Below, one piece after another: positions 29,794 to 39,390 of a DNA stretch of 64,000 nucleotides (its first letter is position 1; each line of letters opens with the position of its first letter). The DNA is taken from positions 620,001 to 684,000 of the forward strand of contig NZ_AP018771.1 of assembly GCF_019703545.1 (NCBI RefSeq), read 5' to 3'. Both the position numbers and the translations under genes were made by a program. The DNA is from Haemophilus influenzae. Lineage in GTDB: Bacteria > Pseudomonadota > Gammaproteobacteria > Enterobacterales > Pasteurellaceae. The notes beneath the pieces are model-generated. The model had not been told where the DNA came from. It worked only from the letters and a program-made list of their open reading frames with translations, and did not search any database.

Positions 29794-30900
29794 TTAAATA
29801 ATTCTGTTTTTTGGATCTTGTCGTGCGATTTTCGCACGAATTTTTGCTTCTAATTGGTTCACTATATCTTCGTTATCAAAACGCTCTTTTTGACGTTCGC
29901 CGTCAAGATAATAACCGCTTTTTTTGTTACCACCCGTTACGCCGAGATCGGAGACGAGTGCCTCACCAGGACCATTCACTACACAGCCGATAATCGATAC
30001 ATCCATTGGTGTAATAATATCTTCAAGGCGTTGTTCTAGTGCATTGACTGTGCCGATCACATCAAATTCTTGACGAGAACAGGTTGGGCAAGCAATAAAA
30101 TTAATGCCACGAGAGCGAATTCTTAAAGATTTCAAAATATCAAAACCGACTTTGATTTCCTCTACAGGATCTGCCGCCAAAGAAACGCGCAGCGTATCGC
30201 CAATGCCCTCAGCTAATAACATTCCTAAACCCACCGCAGATTTTACTGCACCAGCGCGTGCGCCACCTGCTTCTGTAATGCCTAAATGTAAAGGTTGTTT
30301 AATTGCTTTAGCCAGTAAACGATAAGCTTCCACCGCTAAGAATACATCGGAGGCTTTTACGCTCACTTTAAATTGGTTGAAATTTAGGCGATCTAAAATT
30401 TCTACGTGACGTAATGCGGACTCTAATAATGCCTCTGGTGTTGGCTCGCCGTATTTTTCTTGTAAATCTTTTTCTAAAGATCCTGCATTTACGCCAATAC
30501 GAATCGGAATATTTTTGTCACGAGCACAATCAACAACGGCACGGATGCGATCTTCACGACCAATATTGCCGGGATTAATACGTAAACAATCCACGCCATA
30601 TTCTGCGACTTTTAACGCGATACGATAGTCGAAATGAATATCTGCTACGAGCGGGACATTCACTTGTTGTTTAATTTGTTTAAATGCTTCCGCAGCATCC
30701 ATTGTTGGAACAGATACACGAACAATATCTGCACCAACACGTTCTAATGATTTAATTTGAGCAACTGTCGCTTCCACATCAGTAGTGCGAGTATTTGTCA
30801 TTGATTGCACGGCAATCGGTGCATCTCCACCAATTGGTACATTTCCCACATAAATTTTTGTCGATTCACGACGCTTAATAGTTGGCTGAAAAGCTGACAT
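29794..30900 (-). CDS. ispG: 4-hydroxy-3-methylbut-2-enyl diphosphate synthase IspG (GcpE)
   Basis: A 368-residue enzyme of the MEP isoprenoid pathway. The N-terminal TIM-barrel begins [20 protein letters not shown]; the Fe-S cysteines are in [13 protein letters not shown] and [13 protein letters not shown]. It needs a [4Fe-4S] cluster, made by the isc system next door. rodZ-ispG-hisS-yfgM forms one block. Confidence 0.97.
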   Translation of the reverse strand: MSAFQPTIKRRESTKIYVGNVPIGGDAPIAVQSMTNTRTTDVEATVAQIKSLERVGADIVRVSVPTMDAAEAFKQIKQQVNVPLVADIHFDYRIALKVAEYGVDCLRINPGNIGREDRIRAVVDCARDKNIPIRIGVNAGSLEKDLQEKYGEPTPEALLESALRHVEILDRLNFNQFKVSVKASDVFLAVEAYRLLAKAIKQPLHLGITEAGGARAGAVKSAVGLGMLLAEGIGDTLRVSLAADPVEEIKVGFDILKSLRIRSRGINFIACPTCSRQEFDVIGTVNALEQRLEDIITPMDVSIIGCVVNGPGEALVSDLGVTGGNKKSGYYLDGERQKERFDNEDIVNQLEAKIRAKIARQDPKNRII

Positions 30901-30908
30901 TATTTTTC

Positions 30909-31820
30909 CTAAGGTTGTGAAAGTTTGAATTTTGCTACACGACCATCCACTTTCAGAGGATAATTCTCGCCTTTGTAAGTGATGCGCACATTGCTTGGTG
31001 CGCCTACAATTAATGAAAATTCATTGCCATTAAAGGTTAATATTTCGCCTTGTTTATATTCTTTTTGTGCTAATACGTGACGGGCGTTATCTTTTACACT
31101 AATCCAACTGCTATTTGTCAATATTTCAATCACTAAATCGCCTTTTGCTATAGGTAACGTTGGAGAAATACTTGGATTTTCGACCGCACTTTGAATGTCT
31201 GAAACTGATTTTTCATCGTTTTTGAGTAGTGAAACGCTATTTTCTTGTGCTATTTCTGGTAACAGATTATTTGTTATTTCTACTGGTTGTGAGACTGGTG
31301 CTGCTGTTTCTGGTGCAGATTTATTACTTTCTTCTGTTGTTACAAGAGCGGTGGCAGGCTGATTGTTTTCGGTAGAGGCAACATAGCTTTGCACTAAATC
31401 ATCGCGTTCTTGAGTATTTTGTTGATAACTTTGCCACCACCAAAGCCCAGTCATACCAATTACAATCACGAATACTATTGCGGTTAAACGCCCGATCCAA
31501 CGATTGTGAGAAGAATATTGATTAACGGCACGGGTTGAACGTGCATTTTTCCCTAAATCATTTTTTTCTGTTTCAGCAAAAACAATATTTTCCCACACAG
31601 AATCTGGCAAACGTAAGAATTTTGCATAGCTGCGAACATAACCTTTGACAAATATAGAAGGCGTTGATTTTTGAATAAATTCATTATTTTCAAGTTGCTC
31701 TAATATAGAAGGGCGTAACGTGATTTCTTTAGCGACATCTTCAAGAGAAAGATTTAAGGCTTCGCGTGTTTGACGAAAAATCTCACCAGGAGAAAGCACT
31801 TGCTCAGTAGTTGGATTCAT
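30909..31820 (-). CDS. rodZ: Cytoskeleton protein RodZ
   Basis: A 303-residue bitopic protein. An N-terminal HTH ([28 protein letters not shown]) binds MreB, a single membrane helix ([17 protein letters not shown]) follows a basic stretch, and the periplasmic part ends in a DUF4115 domain ([19 protein letters not shown]). It shapes the cell through MreB. I use ATG 31820; the frame runs four codons further to a TTG. The region between helix and end is Thr/Ser/Val-rich and low complexity. Confidence 0.92.
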   Translation of the reverse strand: MNPTTEQVLSPGEIFRQTREALNLSLEDVAKEITLRPSILEQLENNEFIQKSTPSIFVKGYVRSYAKFLRLPDSVWENIVFAETEKNDLGKNARSTRAVNQYSSHNRWIGRLTAIVFVIVIGMTGLWWWQSYQQNTQERDDLVQSYVASTENNQPATALVTTEESNKSAPETAAPVSQPVEITNNLLPEIAQENSVSLLKNDEKSVSDIQSAVENPSISPTLPIAKGDLVIEILTNSSWISVKDNARHVLAQKEYKQGEILTFNGNEFSLIVGAPSNVRITYKGENYPLKVDGRVAKFKLSQP

Positions 31821-31891
31821 AAAGTTAATCAAATAATTAGGCGGTAAATAAGGGCTAAATTTTAAAGTCCAATACTTGATTTGGCAATGCT

Positions 31892-32431
31892 TTATTTTAG
31901 GCTATTGAATTTTTCCGCACGTTTTCCATCGATTTGACGTAATTTTTCTAATGTTTGCTGATAAATATTCATTTTTTTCGCGGAATAAGCACAAAGCGCG
32001 ATATTTTCAAATGTATCTGTTTGATGATAATAATTCGGCGAATTAAGGGCTAATTCAAATTGTTGCTGGGCTTGCTCAAATTTCTTTTGACTACATAGAA
32101 ACGTACCAAAATTATTATGTACATCGCCTTGTTTATGATTAAGTTTTACGGCTATTTCATACTCACGAAAGGCATTTTTTATTTGCCCTTGTTGTTGATA
32201 ATAATGTGCAAGTGCTGAATGCACGAGATAGTAATTTTTATCGTGTTGAAGTGCTTTGTCTAAATTGATTTTAGCCAGTTGAGGATTATTTTGCTGAAGA
32301 TAGCTCAAAGCGAGTTCCACTCGCGCTTTGGCGGCAGCTTGATGATCTAAGCTAGACGCAGATTGTGAAACGCAGGCAGAAAAAATGAAAGGGAAAATAA
32401 CCGCACTTAGTTGTTTACTTATTGTTTGCAT
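31892..32431 (-). CDS. pilF: Type IV pilus biogenesis lipoprotein PilF/PilW (pilF2)
   Basis: A 179-residue TPR lipoprotein. The signal sequence MQTISKQLSAVIFPFIFSAC ends in a lipobox with Cys20. TPR units follow (ARVELALSYLQQNNPQLAKI, YLVHSALAHYYQQQGQIKNA, DVHNNFGTFLCSQKKFEQAQ). The family localises and assembles the secretin PilQ/ComE. In H. influenzae this gene (pilF2) is in the competence regulon with rlmN upstream. An uptake signal overlaps the signal peptide region. Confidence 0.9.
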   Translation of the reverse strand: MQTISKQLSAVIFPFIFSACVSQSASSLDHQAAAKARVELALSYLQQNNPQLAKINLDKALQHDKNYYLVHSALAHYYQQQGQIKNAFREYEIAVKLNHKQGDVHNNFGTFLCSQKKFEQAQQQFELALNSPNYYHQTDTFENIALCAYSAKKMNIYQQTLEKLRQIDGKRAEKFNSLK

Positions 32432-32495
32432 TTTTTCTCCTTTTAACAGGGTAGGAAGAAATATTTAATATGCTTTAATTTGTATGAAAACATAG

Positions 32496-32524
32496 GGCAT
32501 GTGAACTTGATTAATTCACATGCC
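32496..32524 (-). repeat. 10-bp perfect hairpin between rlmN and pilF2
   Basis: GGCATGTGAA (32496-32505) pairs with TTCACATGCC (32515-32524), with a 9-base loop, just after the rlmN stop. On the transcribed strand no T-run follows (the next bases are CTATGTTTTC), so it is at best a weak terminator or a processing hairpin. Confidence 0.65.
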
Positions 32525-32531
32525 TAGAATA

Positions 32532-33683
32532 TTAATTAACTTCTGTCACCCCAATATTTTGTCCAAATTGGCGTTTCATTGCGGTACGTTTAGTACGATC
32601 GATAACATCTCCCGCTAATTGTCCGCAAGCTGCATCAATGTCATCTCCACGGGTTTTACGGATAATCACGGTAAAATCATATTCCATTAAGGTTTTTTGG
32701 AAGCGATCGATGCGCGTATTCGAGCTTTTTGCATAAGGTGCTTCTGGGAACGGATTCCACGGAATTAAATTAATTTTACAAGGCGTATTTTTTAATACGT
32801 CTGCAAGTTGATGAGCGTGTTCTACGCCATCATTTACATGATCGAGCATCACATATTCAATCGTCACTTTGCCGTGATTTGCATTTGATACTGTCAAATA
32901 ACGATTTACCGAGTCAATCAATGTTTTGATATTGTATTTTTTGTTGATTGGCACAATTTCATCACGTAATTCATCGTTTGGGGCATGTAATGAAATAGCC
33001 AAAGCCACATCGATCATTTTGCTCAAATTATCTAATGCTGGCACAACACCAGAAGTCGATAAGGTTACACGACGTTTTGATAAACCATAGGCAAAATCAT
33101 CTAACATAATTTCCATTGCAGGAACAACATTAGCAACATTCAATAAGGGTTCGCCCATTCCCATCATTACCACATTTGTAATGGGTCTAACGCCAGTTAC
33201 GCCAAAGTTGCCAATAATTTTAGAGGCTCGCCATACTTGACCGATAATTTCTGAAACCGTTAAATTGCGATTAAATCCTTGTTGTGCGGTTGAACAGAAG
33301 GTACAAGCTAAGGCACAGCCAACTTGGGAAGATACACAAAGCGTCGCACGATCTGCTTCGGGAATATACACAGTTTCAACTTGCTGCTCGCCCACTTGCA
33401 TTGCCCATTTTATCGTGCCATCGGCTGAACGCTGTTCAACGGCAACTTCTGGGGCTTTAATTTCTGCAACCGCCTTAAGTTTTTCACGTAATTTTTTATT
33501 AATGTTTGTCATATTGTCGAAGTTATCTTCGCCAAAATGATAAATCCATTTAACTAACTGATCTGCTCGAAATGGTTTTTCGCCGAGTTCTTTAAAAAAT
33601 TCGCGCATTTGTTGGCGCGTTAAATCCATTAGATTAATTTTTTTAGCGGGTGCATCTGATTGCACTGACAATAATTCTGACAT
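32532..33683 (-). CDS. rlmN: 23S rRNA/tRNA adenine-C2 methyltransferase RlmN
   Basis: A 383-residue radical SAM enzyme that makes m2A2503 in 23S rRNA and m2A37 in tRNA. The radical SAM motif is [15 protein letters not shown]; the resolving Cys is in [13 protein letters not shown] chose ATG 33683 because GAGGCTAAA lies just upstream; an earlier in-frame ATG at 33704 has no such site. In H. influenzae it is transcribed with pilF2 in the competence regulon, which explains the CRP-S site upstream. Confidence 0.94.
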   Translation of the reverse strand: MSELLSVQSDAPAKKINLMDLTRQQMREFFKELGEKPFRADQLVKWIYHFGEDNFDNMTNINKKLREKLKAVAEIKAPEVAVEQRSADGTIKWAMQVGEQQVETVYIPEADRATLCVSSQVGCALACTFCSTAQQGFNRNLTVSEIIGQVWRASKIIGNFGVTGVRPITNVVMMGMGEPLLNVANVVPAMEIMLDDFAYGLSKRRVTLSTSGVVPALDNLSKMIDVALAISLHAPNDELRDEIVPINKKYNIKTLIDSVNRYLTVSNANHGKVTIEYVMLDHVNDGVEHAHQLADVLKNTPCKINLIPWNPFPEAPYAKSSNTRIDRFQKTLMEYDFTVIIRKTRGDDIDAACGQLAGDVIDRTKRTAMKRQFGQNIGVTEVN

Positions 33684-33846
33684 TTTAGCCTCGTTATTAC
33701 ACATTGTGGCGATAGCGTTGTGCAGGTGTTTTTATCAAAAACTCACAATGAAAAATTCGCAATTAAAAAATGAACGGAGATTGTACAGATTTGTCACCGC
33801 ATAATCTAGCGGAATTGAAAAACGATAGAAAATCTTACCGCACTTT

Positions 33847-33866
33847 TTTGCGATCTAGATCGCAAA
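33847..33866. promoter_or_regulatory. CRP-S (Sxy-dependent competence) site between rlmN and pbpG
   Basis: TTTGCGATCTAGATCGCAAA is a perfect 20-bp palindrome. Its TGCGA-N6-TCGCA core is the non-canonical form that separates CRP-S sites from ordinary CRP sites (TGTGA-N6-TCACA). A TATCGT at 33822-33827 on the minus strand fits a -10 for rlmN with the site centred near -41.5. Uptake signals flank it on both sides (33837 and 33888). Confidence 0.88.
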
Positions 33867-33929
33867 TATTTTCAATTACAGCGGAAAAAGTGCGGTAAAA
33901 TATCAGCCTATTTTCTAAGGTGACCAATA

Positions 33930-34808
33930 ATGTTTAAAAAAGCTTTATTTATTTTATCTTTGTGTCCTTCTTTTGCGCTGGCACAGTCTTATGTTGTGTA
34001 TGATTTTACCCATAATCGAGTGTTGGAAAGCCACGCGTCTGATAGTATTCAGCCTATTGCCTCTGTAACAAAATTAATGACGGCTAATGTATTTTTAGAG
34101 AATAATAAAAATCCTAATTGTCGAATCGCAATCACAAAAGAGGATACGGATCGAATTAAAGGCACTGGAACAAAATTACCTAAAAATATTCCTATCTCTT
34201 GTAACGAATTATTGAAAGCAATGCTTGTCCATTCTGATAACTATGCCGCCCACGCGCTTTCTCGTGCAGCGGGAATAAGTCGTCGCCAATTTATTAATAA
34301 AATGAACGAAAAAGCCCATCAACTTGGTATGTATTCTACTCGTTTTCACGATAGTTCAGGGTTATCTAGCTATAATATTTCCAGCCCAATGGATTTAGTT
34401 AAGCTCGCCAAATATTCATTAAATAAATCGGACATTAAACGTTTATCTAATCTTAGTGCAACTTATATCCAAGCAGGGAAACACAAGCTTTATATTAAAA
34501 ATACTAATAAGTTAGTGCGTGATGAAATTTTTGATGCTGTGGTAAATAAAACAGGCTACATTCAAGAATCTGGTTATAATCTCGTTTTCATTAATAAACA
34601 CCTATGCAAAAATGCAACTATTGGCGTAATTAGTTTAAATAACACTTCCTCAGCGTATCGTTCTAGTTTTACTAAAAGCAAATTAGAAAAATTCGGCTGC
34701 ACGGCATTAAATGGAAGAACAATTCGTGATGTAGCAGGAGAAGCCCAATATGAAGATGGCTATGATGAAGTGGGATTTAATACGCTAATTCAGAAATTAT
34801 CAAAATAA
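33930..34808 (+). CDS. pbpG: D-alanyl-D-alanine endopeptidase PBP7 (PbpG)
   Basis: A 292-residue low-molecular-weight penicillin-binding protein. A signal peptide (MFKKALFILSLCPSFALA) leads to the three active-site motifs: SVTK (in PIASVTKLMTA), SDN (HSDNYAAHAL) and KTG (VNKTGYI). It cleaves peptidoglycan cross-links in the periplasm. It diverges from rlmN with the CRP-S palindrome 64 bases before its ATG, and a TAAAAT at 33896 could be its -10. CTAAGGTGACC provides the ribosome site. Confidence 0.92.
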   Translation: MFKKALFILSLCPSFALAQSYVVYDFTHNRVLESHASDSIQPIASVTKLMTANVFLENNKNPNCRIAITKEDTDRIKGTGTKLPKNIPISCNELLKAMLVHSDNYAAHALSRAAGISRRQFINKMNEKAHQLGMYSTRFHDSSGLSSYNISSPMDLVKLAKYSLNKSDIKRLSNLSATYIQAGKHKLYIKNTNKLVRDEIFDAVVNKTGYIQESGYNLVFINKHLCKNATIGVISLNNTSSAYRSSFTKSKLEKFGCTALNGRTIRDVAGEAQYEDGYDEVGFNTLIQKLSK

Positions 34809-34821
34809 TGTTCGTAAATAT

Positions 34822-34860
34822 AAAAACGCAAGATAACAGTTTGTTTTATCTCGCGTTTTT
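34822..34860. terminator. Terminator after pbpG
   Basis: AAAAACGCAAGATAA pairs with TTATCTCGCGTTTTT with one mismatch and a 9-base loop. The T-run is part of the right arm. It also lies at the 3' end of the broken lipoprotein frame on the other strand. Confidence 0.85.
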
Positions 34861-35001
34861 AGCTGATGAGCAGGCTGTTCTACAGTGACTTTTTCTTGGT
34901 CAGTTGTTTTGGTTTGTTCTGTCATTTTAGGTTTATCATCACAAGCAGCCAAGACTATTGCTGAACTTAATACTAACCAAAATGTTTTGTTCTTTTTTCA
35001 T
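34855..35001 (-). pseudogene. Small lipoprotein gene broken by an A-run frameshift
   Basis: ATG at 35001 is followed by six A and reads out of frame into a stop after about 20 codons. Removing one A gives MKKNKTFWLVLSSAIVLAAC, a typical lipoprotein signal with lipobox, followed by DDKPKMTEQTKTTDQEKV and TVEQPAHQL, which runs into the pbpG terminator. The composition (Thr/Gln/Lys-rich tail) fits a small secreted lipoprotein. I do not recognise the family. It may be a pseudogene or an on/off frame switched by the A-run. Confidence 0.6.
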
Positions 35002-35044
35002 ACATTCAATACATTTTGTACGAAATAATTATAAATAAATCTAT

Positions 35045-35063
35045 TATTTTGATAATCATTCCC
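35045..35063. promoter_or_regulatory. Fur-like box upstream of yfeA
   Basis: TATTTTGATAATCATTCCC (35045-35063) matches about 14 of 19 positions of the Fur consensus GATAATGATAATCATTATC, with an unbroken TGATAATCATT core. A possible promoter (TTCCAA at 35065, TACTAT at 35088, 17-base spacer) lies directly downstream. Confidence 0.65.
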
Positions 35064-35103
35064 ATTCCAAAACAATATAAAAAGTAGTACTATTATCTCC
35101 GAT

Positions 35104-35134
35104 GAATAATTGTTGAGCTATTGAACAATTATTC
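35104..35134 (+). repeat. 11-bp perfect inverted repeat in the yfeA leader
   Basis: GAATAATTGTT (35104-35114) and AACAATTATTC (35124-35134) are exact inverses with a 9-base spacer. It lies between the likely promoter and the ATG at 35173, so it is either an operator or a leader hairpin. Confidence 0.75.
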
Positions 35135-35172
35135 AGGCATTCAATCTATCTTTTTTTAAATAAGGACATCTT

Positions 35173-36054
35173 ATGCGAAATTCATTCAAAATTATGACCG
35201 CACTTGCACTTGGTTTATTTGCAATGCAAGCTAACGCAAAATTTAAAGTAGTTACCACCTTCACCGTGATTCAAGATATTGCACAAAATGTGGCAGGTGA
35301 TGCAGCTACAGTGGAATCTATCACCAAACCCGGTGCTGAAATTCACGAATATGAACCCACTCCAAAAGATATTGTAAAAGCACAATCTGCCGATTTAATT
35401 TTATGGAACGGCTTAAATTTAGAACGTTGGTTTGAGCGTTTCTTCCAAAATGTTAAAGATAAACCTGCTGTGGTAGTAACAGAAGGTATTCAACCATTAT
35501 CTATTTATGAAGGCCCGTATAAAGATGCGCCTAATCCACATGCGTGGATGTCGCCATCGAATGCATTAATTTATATTGAAAATATTAAAAATGCGTTAGT
35601 GAAATACGATCCACAAAATGCAGCAGTGTACGAAAAAAATGCCGCTGACTATGCTCAAAAAATTAAACAACTTGATGAGCCACTTCGTGCAAAATTAGCA
35701 CAGATTCCAGAAGCACAACGCTGGCTTGTAACAAGTGAAGGTGCTTTCAGTTATTTGGCGAAAGATTACAACTTAAAAGAAGGTTATTTATGGCCAATCA
35801 ATGCTGAACAACAAGGCTCACCACAGCAAGTGCGTAAAGTGATTGATTTAGTTCGTAAAAACAATATTCCTGTTGTGTTTAGTGAAAGTACAATTTCAGC
35901 CAAACCTGCACAACAAGTAGCCAAAGAAAGTGGTGCAAAATACGGTGGCGTGTTGTACGTTGATTCACTTTCTGCGAAAAACGGCCCTGTGCCAACTTAT
36001 TTTGATTTGCTTAACGTCACTGTATCAACCATTGTTAAAGGATTCGGAAAATAA
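35173..36054 (+). CDS. yfeA: Iron/manganese ABC transporter substrate-binding protein YfeA
   Basis: A 293-residue periplasmic metal-binding protein (cluster A-I). The signal peptide ends at ANA (residue 22). Likely metal ligands are H58 ([10 protein letters not shown]), H123 (NPHAWMSP), a Glu near SEGAFSYLA and an Asp near LYVDSLS. The family brings Fe(II)/Mn(II) or Zn to the YfeBCD transporter. The Fur-like box upstream and the two permeases downstream favour YfeA over ZnuA. Its stop overlaps the yfeB ATG (TAATG). A USS encodes MTAL in the signal peptide. Confidence 0.9.
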   Translation: MRNSFKIMTALALGLFAMQANAKFKVVTTFTVIQDIAQNVAGDAATVESITKPGAEIHEYEPTPKDIVKAQSADLILWNGLNLERWFERFFQNVKDKPAVVVTEGIQPLSIYEGPYKDAPNPHAWMSPSNALIYIENIKNALVKYDPQNAAVYEKNAADYAQKIKQLDEPLRAKLAQIPEAQRWLVTSEGAFSYLAKDYNLKEGYLWPINAEQQGSPQQVRKVIDLVRKNNIPVVFSESTISAKPAQQVAKESGAKYGGVLYVDSLSAKNGPVPTYFDLLNVTVSTIVKGFGK

Positions 36055-36974
36055 TGGACTCTTTCTCGACATCAATTTGGGTTAATGATGTAACTGTTCG
36101 TTACAACAATGGTCATACTGCTATTCACAATATGACGTTCTCACTCAATAGTGGAACTATTTGTGCATTAGTGGGTGTGAATGGCAGTGGTAAATCTACA
36201 TTATTTAAAAGCATAATGGGGCTTGTGAAGCCACAACAAGGTGAAATTAAACTTTGTGATTTGCCAATTTCCCAAGCACTGAAACGTAATTTGGTTGCTT
36301 ATGTACCACAATCAGAAGAAGTGGACTGGCAATTTCCAGTGTCAGTGTATGATGTCGTGATGATGGGGCGTTATGGGTATATGAATTTTCTTCGTATACC
36401 CAAAGCGATTGATAAACAAAAAGTTCAAGAGGCGATGCAGCGAGTAAATATTGAGCATCTTGCGCATCGTCAAATTGGCGAGTTATCTGGCGGGCAGAAA
36501 AAACGCGTGTTTTTGGCCCGCGCTTTAGCACAACAAAGTCCAATTATTTTATTGGATGAACCTTTCACTGGCGTTGATGTGAAAACTGAAAATGCCATTG
36601 TTGATCTTCTTCAACAGCTTCGAGAAGAAGGTCATCTTATTCTTGTCTCAACTCATAACTTAGGTTCTGTTCCTGATTTTTGTGATCAAGTGGTAATGAT
36701 TAATCGCACGGTCATCGCCGCAGGAAAAACAGAAGACACCTTTAACCAACATAATTTGGAAATTGTATTTGGTGGGGTGTTACGTCATATTAAATTATTG
36801 GGCGAAAATTTACATAATGATGAAGATAAACGTTCTGTTACCGTCTTAACAGATGATGAAAAAGCCGTTGTATTCTATGGCGAAACTAAGCAAGATCCAC
36901 CTGCGCCAACAACACAGGATTGCCATTTTGAAGATTGCCCTTATAAAAGTGCGGTTAAAAATAAGAGGGATTAG
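36054..36974 (+). CDS. yfeB: Iron/manganese ABC transporter ATPase YfeB
   Basis: A 306-residue ABC ATPase. Walker A is [11 protein letters not shown], the Q-loop is VPQSEEVDW, the signature is LSGGQKKRV and Walker B is [11 protein letters not shown]. The C-terminal extension ends in a Cys-containing [16 protein letters not shown], partly encoded by an uptake signal. It powers the YfeCD permease. Confidence 0.93.
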   Translation: MDSFSTSIWVNDVTVRYNNGHTAIHNMTFSLNSGTICALVGVNGSGKSTLFKSIMGLVKPQQGEIKLCDLPISQALKRNLVAYVPQSEEVDWQFPVSVYDVVMMGRYGYMNFLRIPKAIDKQKVQEAMQRVNIEHLAHRQIGELSGGQKKRVFLARALAQQSPIILLDEPFTGVDVKTENAIVDLLQQLREEGHLILVSTHNLGSVPDFCDQVVMINRTVIAAGKTEDTFNQHNLEIVFGGVLRHIKLLGENLHNDEDKRSVTVLTDDEKAVVFYGETKQDPPAPTTQDCHFEDCPYKSAVKNKRD

Positions 36975-36977
36975 GTA

Positions 36978-37826
36978 ATGTTAGATTTATTGCTCGAACC
37001 TTTTTCCTATGATTATATGCTCAAGGCGATGATTTTGAGTACCGCAGTGGGTGCTATTTGTGCGTTTTTGTCTTCATATTTAATGCTTAAAGGCTGGTCT
37101 TTGATTGGCGATGCGCTTTCTCATTCCGTTGTGCCTGGTGTCGCTATTGCTTATGCCTTTTCTTTGCCTTATGCACTTGGTGCATTTTTTGCAGGTATTT
37201 TTGCCGCACTTTCTATTCTTTGGATTAAATCCATTTCTAAACTGAAAGAAGATGCCGTTATCGGGTTTATTTTCAGTACTTTCTTTGCATTAGGTTTGTT
37301 AATCGTTTCTTTAAATCCAACCGCAGTAAATGTGCACAATATCATTTTAGGTAATATTTTAGGCATTGCTGATGAAGATATTTACCAAGTCGCAATTATT
37401 ATCGGTGTTTGTTTAGTATTGCTTTTATTGTTCTGGAAAGACTTATTACTGATTTTTTTCGATGAAACACAGGCAAGAACAGTAGGGCTTTCGCCATTAT
37501 TTTATAAGGTTTTATTTTTTACTTTATTAAGTGCTTGTGTGGTAGCTGCATTGCAAACTGTGGGGGCGATTTTAGTCATTGCAATGGTCATTACCCCTGG
37601 TGCAACAGCATATTTACTCACTGATAAATTCAAAACCTTGTCAATCATCGCTATTATTTTGGGTGCAGTGACAAATTTTGTTGGGGTCTATATTAGCTAT
37701 TATTTAGACGGTGCCACTGGCGGTGTGATTGTGACATTGCAAACATTATTGTTTTTAGTCGCTTTCTTATTTTCACCAAAATATGGCTTACTCACACGTA
37801 ATAAAAAGGCGGTAGAAAATGTTTGA
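36978..37826 (+). CDS. yfeC: Iron/manganese ABC transporter permease YfeC
   Basis: A 282-residue ABC-3 family permease with about eight membrane helices. The family start LLEPFSYDYMLKAMILSTAV and the segments LMLKGWSLIGDALSHSVVPG and ILVIAMVITPGATAYLL are conserved. It ends within the first codons of yfeD (8-base overlap), so translation is coupled. Confidence 0.92.
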   Translation: MLDLLLEPFSYDYMLKAMILSTAVGAICAFLSSYLMLKGWSLIGDALSHSVVPGVAIAYAFSLPYALGAFFAGIFAALSILWIKSISKLKEDAVIGFIFSTFFALGLLIVSLNPTAVNVHNIILGNILGIADEDIYQVAIIIGVCLVLLLLFWKDLLLIFFDETQARTVGLSPLFYKVLFFTLLSACVVAALQTVGAILVIAMVITPGATAYLLTDKFKTLSIIAIILGAVTNFVGVYISYYLDGATGGVIVTLQTLLFLVAFLFSPKYGLLTRNKKAVENV

Positions 37827-38634
37827 TTGGCTTTTAGAACCGCTACAATTTGAGTTTATGCAAAATGCCTTATTGACTGCATTGATTGTTTCGATTATCT
37901 GTGCATTACTTTCTTGCTATTTAGTCTTGAAAGGTTGGTCATTAATGGGCGATGCCATTTCTCATGCCGTATTGCCTGGTATTGTACTCGCTTATTTGGC
38001 AGGAATTCCTTTAGCGATTGGCGCATTTTTCTCAGGCATTTTTTGCTCCCTTGGCGTGGGATATTTAAAAGAAAATAGTCGCCTAAAAGAAGATACCGCA
38101 ATGGGCATTGTATTTTCTGGAATGTTTGCCATTGGTCTTGTTATGTTTACCAAAATTCAAACAGAACAGCATTTAACCCATATTTTGTTTGGTAATGTAT
38201 TGGGTGTAAGTTATCAAGAGCTTATTCAAAGTGCGGTCATTTCTGCGATAATTTTTTGTCTGATTGTCTTTAAACGTAAAGACTTTCTGCTTTATTGTTT
38301 TGATCCAAGCCACGCCCGTGTTGCAGGGCTTTCTCCTAAAATTTTACATTATGGTTTATTAATTCTACTTGCTTTAACCATTGTAAGCACGATGCAAGTA
38401 GTCGGCGTTATTTTGGTGGTAGCAATGTTAATTGCACCAGGAATTACCGCACTTACGCTTACTAAATCTTTTGATAAAATGCTATGGATTGCTATTGTCA
38501 GCTCCATTACATCAAGCCTAATTGGCGTAATATTGAGCTATCATTTTGATGCCTCAACGGGTGCTTGTATCATTCTTCTGCAAGCCGCATTTTTTGTTAT
38601 AGCATTAGCTTATAGCAAGATTAGAATAAGATAA
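37819..38634 (+). CDS. yfeD: Iron/manganese ABC transporter permease YfeD
   Basis: A 271-residue second permease, clearly related to YfeC (LVLKGWSLMGDAISHAVLPG; ILVVAMLIAPGITALTL). The two would form the membrane heterodimer of the transporter. Last gene of yfeABCD. Two uptake signals are in the coding sequence. The 100-base gap to the convergent tenA contains imperfect inverted repeats but no clear terminator. Confidence 0.92.
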   Translation: MFDWLLEPLQFEFMQNALLTALIVSIICALLSCYLVLKGWSLMGDAISHAVLPGIVLAYLAGIPLAIGAFFSGIFCSLGVGYLKENSRLKEDTAMGIVFSGMFAIGLVMFTKIQTEQHLTHILFGNVLGVSYQELIQSAVISAIIFCLIVFKRKDFLLYCFDPSHARVAGLSPKILHYGLLILLALTIVSTMQVVGVILVVAMLIAPGITALTLTKSFDKMLWIAIVSSITSSLIGVILSYHFDASTGACIILLQAAFFVIALAYSKIRIR

Positions 38635-38733
38635 TTTTTCTACCCCTCTTTTCTCAAAGAGAAGGTAGAAAATCGCAATAACTTTATCCGTTGGGAGATA
38701 AATAAAGTCATTCGTCTAATCGCCAATCTAAGC

Positions 38734-39381
38734 CTAAGCCAAATCCAACCCCATTTGCCAAAACGCAATTTCCATTCTAGTTGCGGTGGTGAAAATCTGT
38801 TGAATCTCAGCAAGCTGGCTTGGGTTTAGTGGTTTGCAAAGTGCGGTAAGAAAATCAACGGTTTCTTGGGCGGCTTGTTGAAATTCCTCGCTTGCATAGG
38901 TGTCAATCCACGTTTGATAAGGATTGTTCGGTAAGCGAGGATAATGCTGAGTAATGTAACGAGCAACTTGAGCGTAACCCAAAGCACAAGGGGTTACAGC
39001 TGCATAAAGCTCAGCCAAACTGCCCGTCATGCCGCAATCAAGCAAATAGCGAGTATAAGCAATGCAAGCGGCACTTTCTTGAGTAGCAAAAATCTCTTGC
39101 TCACTAATTCCCCACTCACGGCAATAATTTAAATGTAGTTGAATTTCTTGGCAAAGAATCTCTAAGGTTTTACGAGGTGTTTCCATTTCAGCGAAATTTT
39201 TTGCCTTGAATACACCTAAGGCAAAGGCTCGGCTGTAATGAAAAAGATAGAGATAATCCTGCTTTAAATAATGCTGAAAACAAGCTTTTGGTAGCGTACC
39301 TTTTGCGAGCTGTTGCACAAATTCGTGTTCAATATATTGTTGCCAATAAGGCTGAGCTTGTTGAATGAGTTGTTCAATCAT
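38734..39381 (-). CDS. tenA: Aminopyrimidine aminohydrolase / thiaminase II TenA
   Basis: A 215-residue TenA. Conserved parts are YLFHYSRAFALGVFKA, the catalytic Cys in TPCALGYAQVARY, and YQTWIDTYASEEFQ. It converts aminopyrimidine products of thiamine breakdown to hydroxymethylpyrimidine. It ends the thiZXY-tenA operon under a TPP riboswitch, so it is a salvage enzyme here. Confidence 0.94.
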   Translation of the reverse strand: MIEQLIQQAQPYWQQYIEHEFVQQLAKGTLPKACFQHYLKQDYLYLFHYSRAFALGVFKAKNFAEMETPRKTLEILCQEIQLHLNYCREWGISEQEIFATQESAACIAYTRYLLDCGMTGSLAELYAAVTPCALGYAQVARYITQHYPRLPNNPYQTWIDTYASEEFQQAAQETVDFLTALCKPLNPSQLAEIQQIFTTATRMEIAFWQMGLDLA

Positions 39382-39390
39382 CTTTTTTCC

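Noticed and set aside
38635-38733. A terminator between yfeD and tenA
   Set aside because: Only broken inverted repeats (around 38641-38670 and 38680-38710) are visible, with bulges and no T-run.
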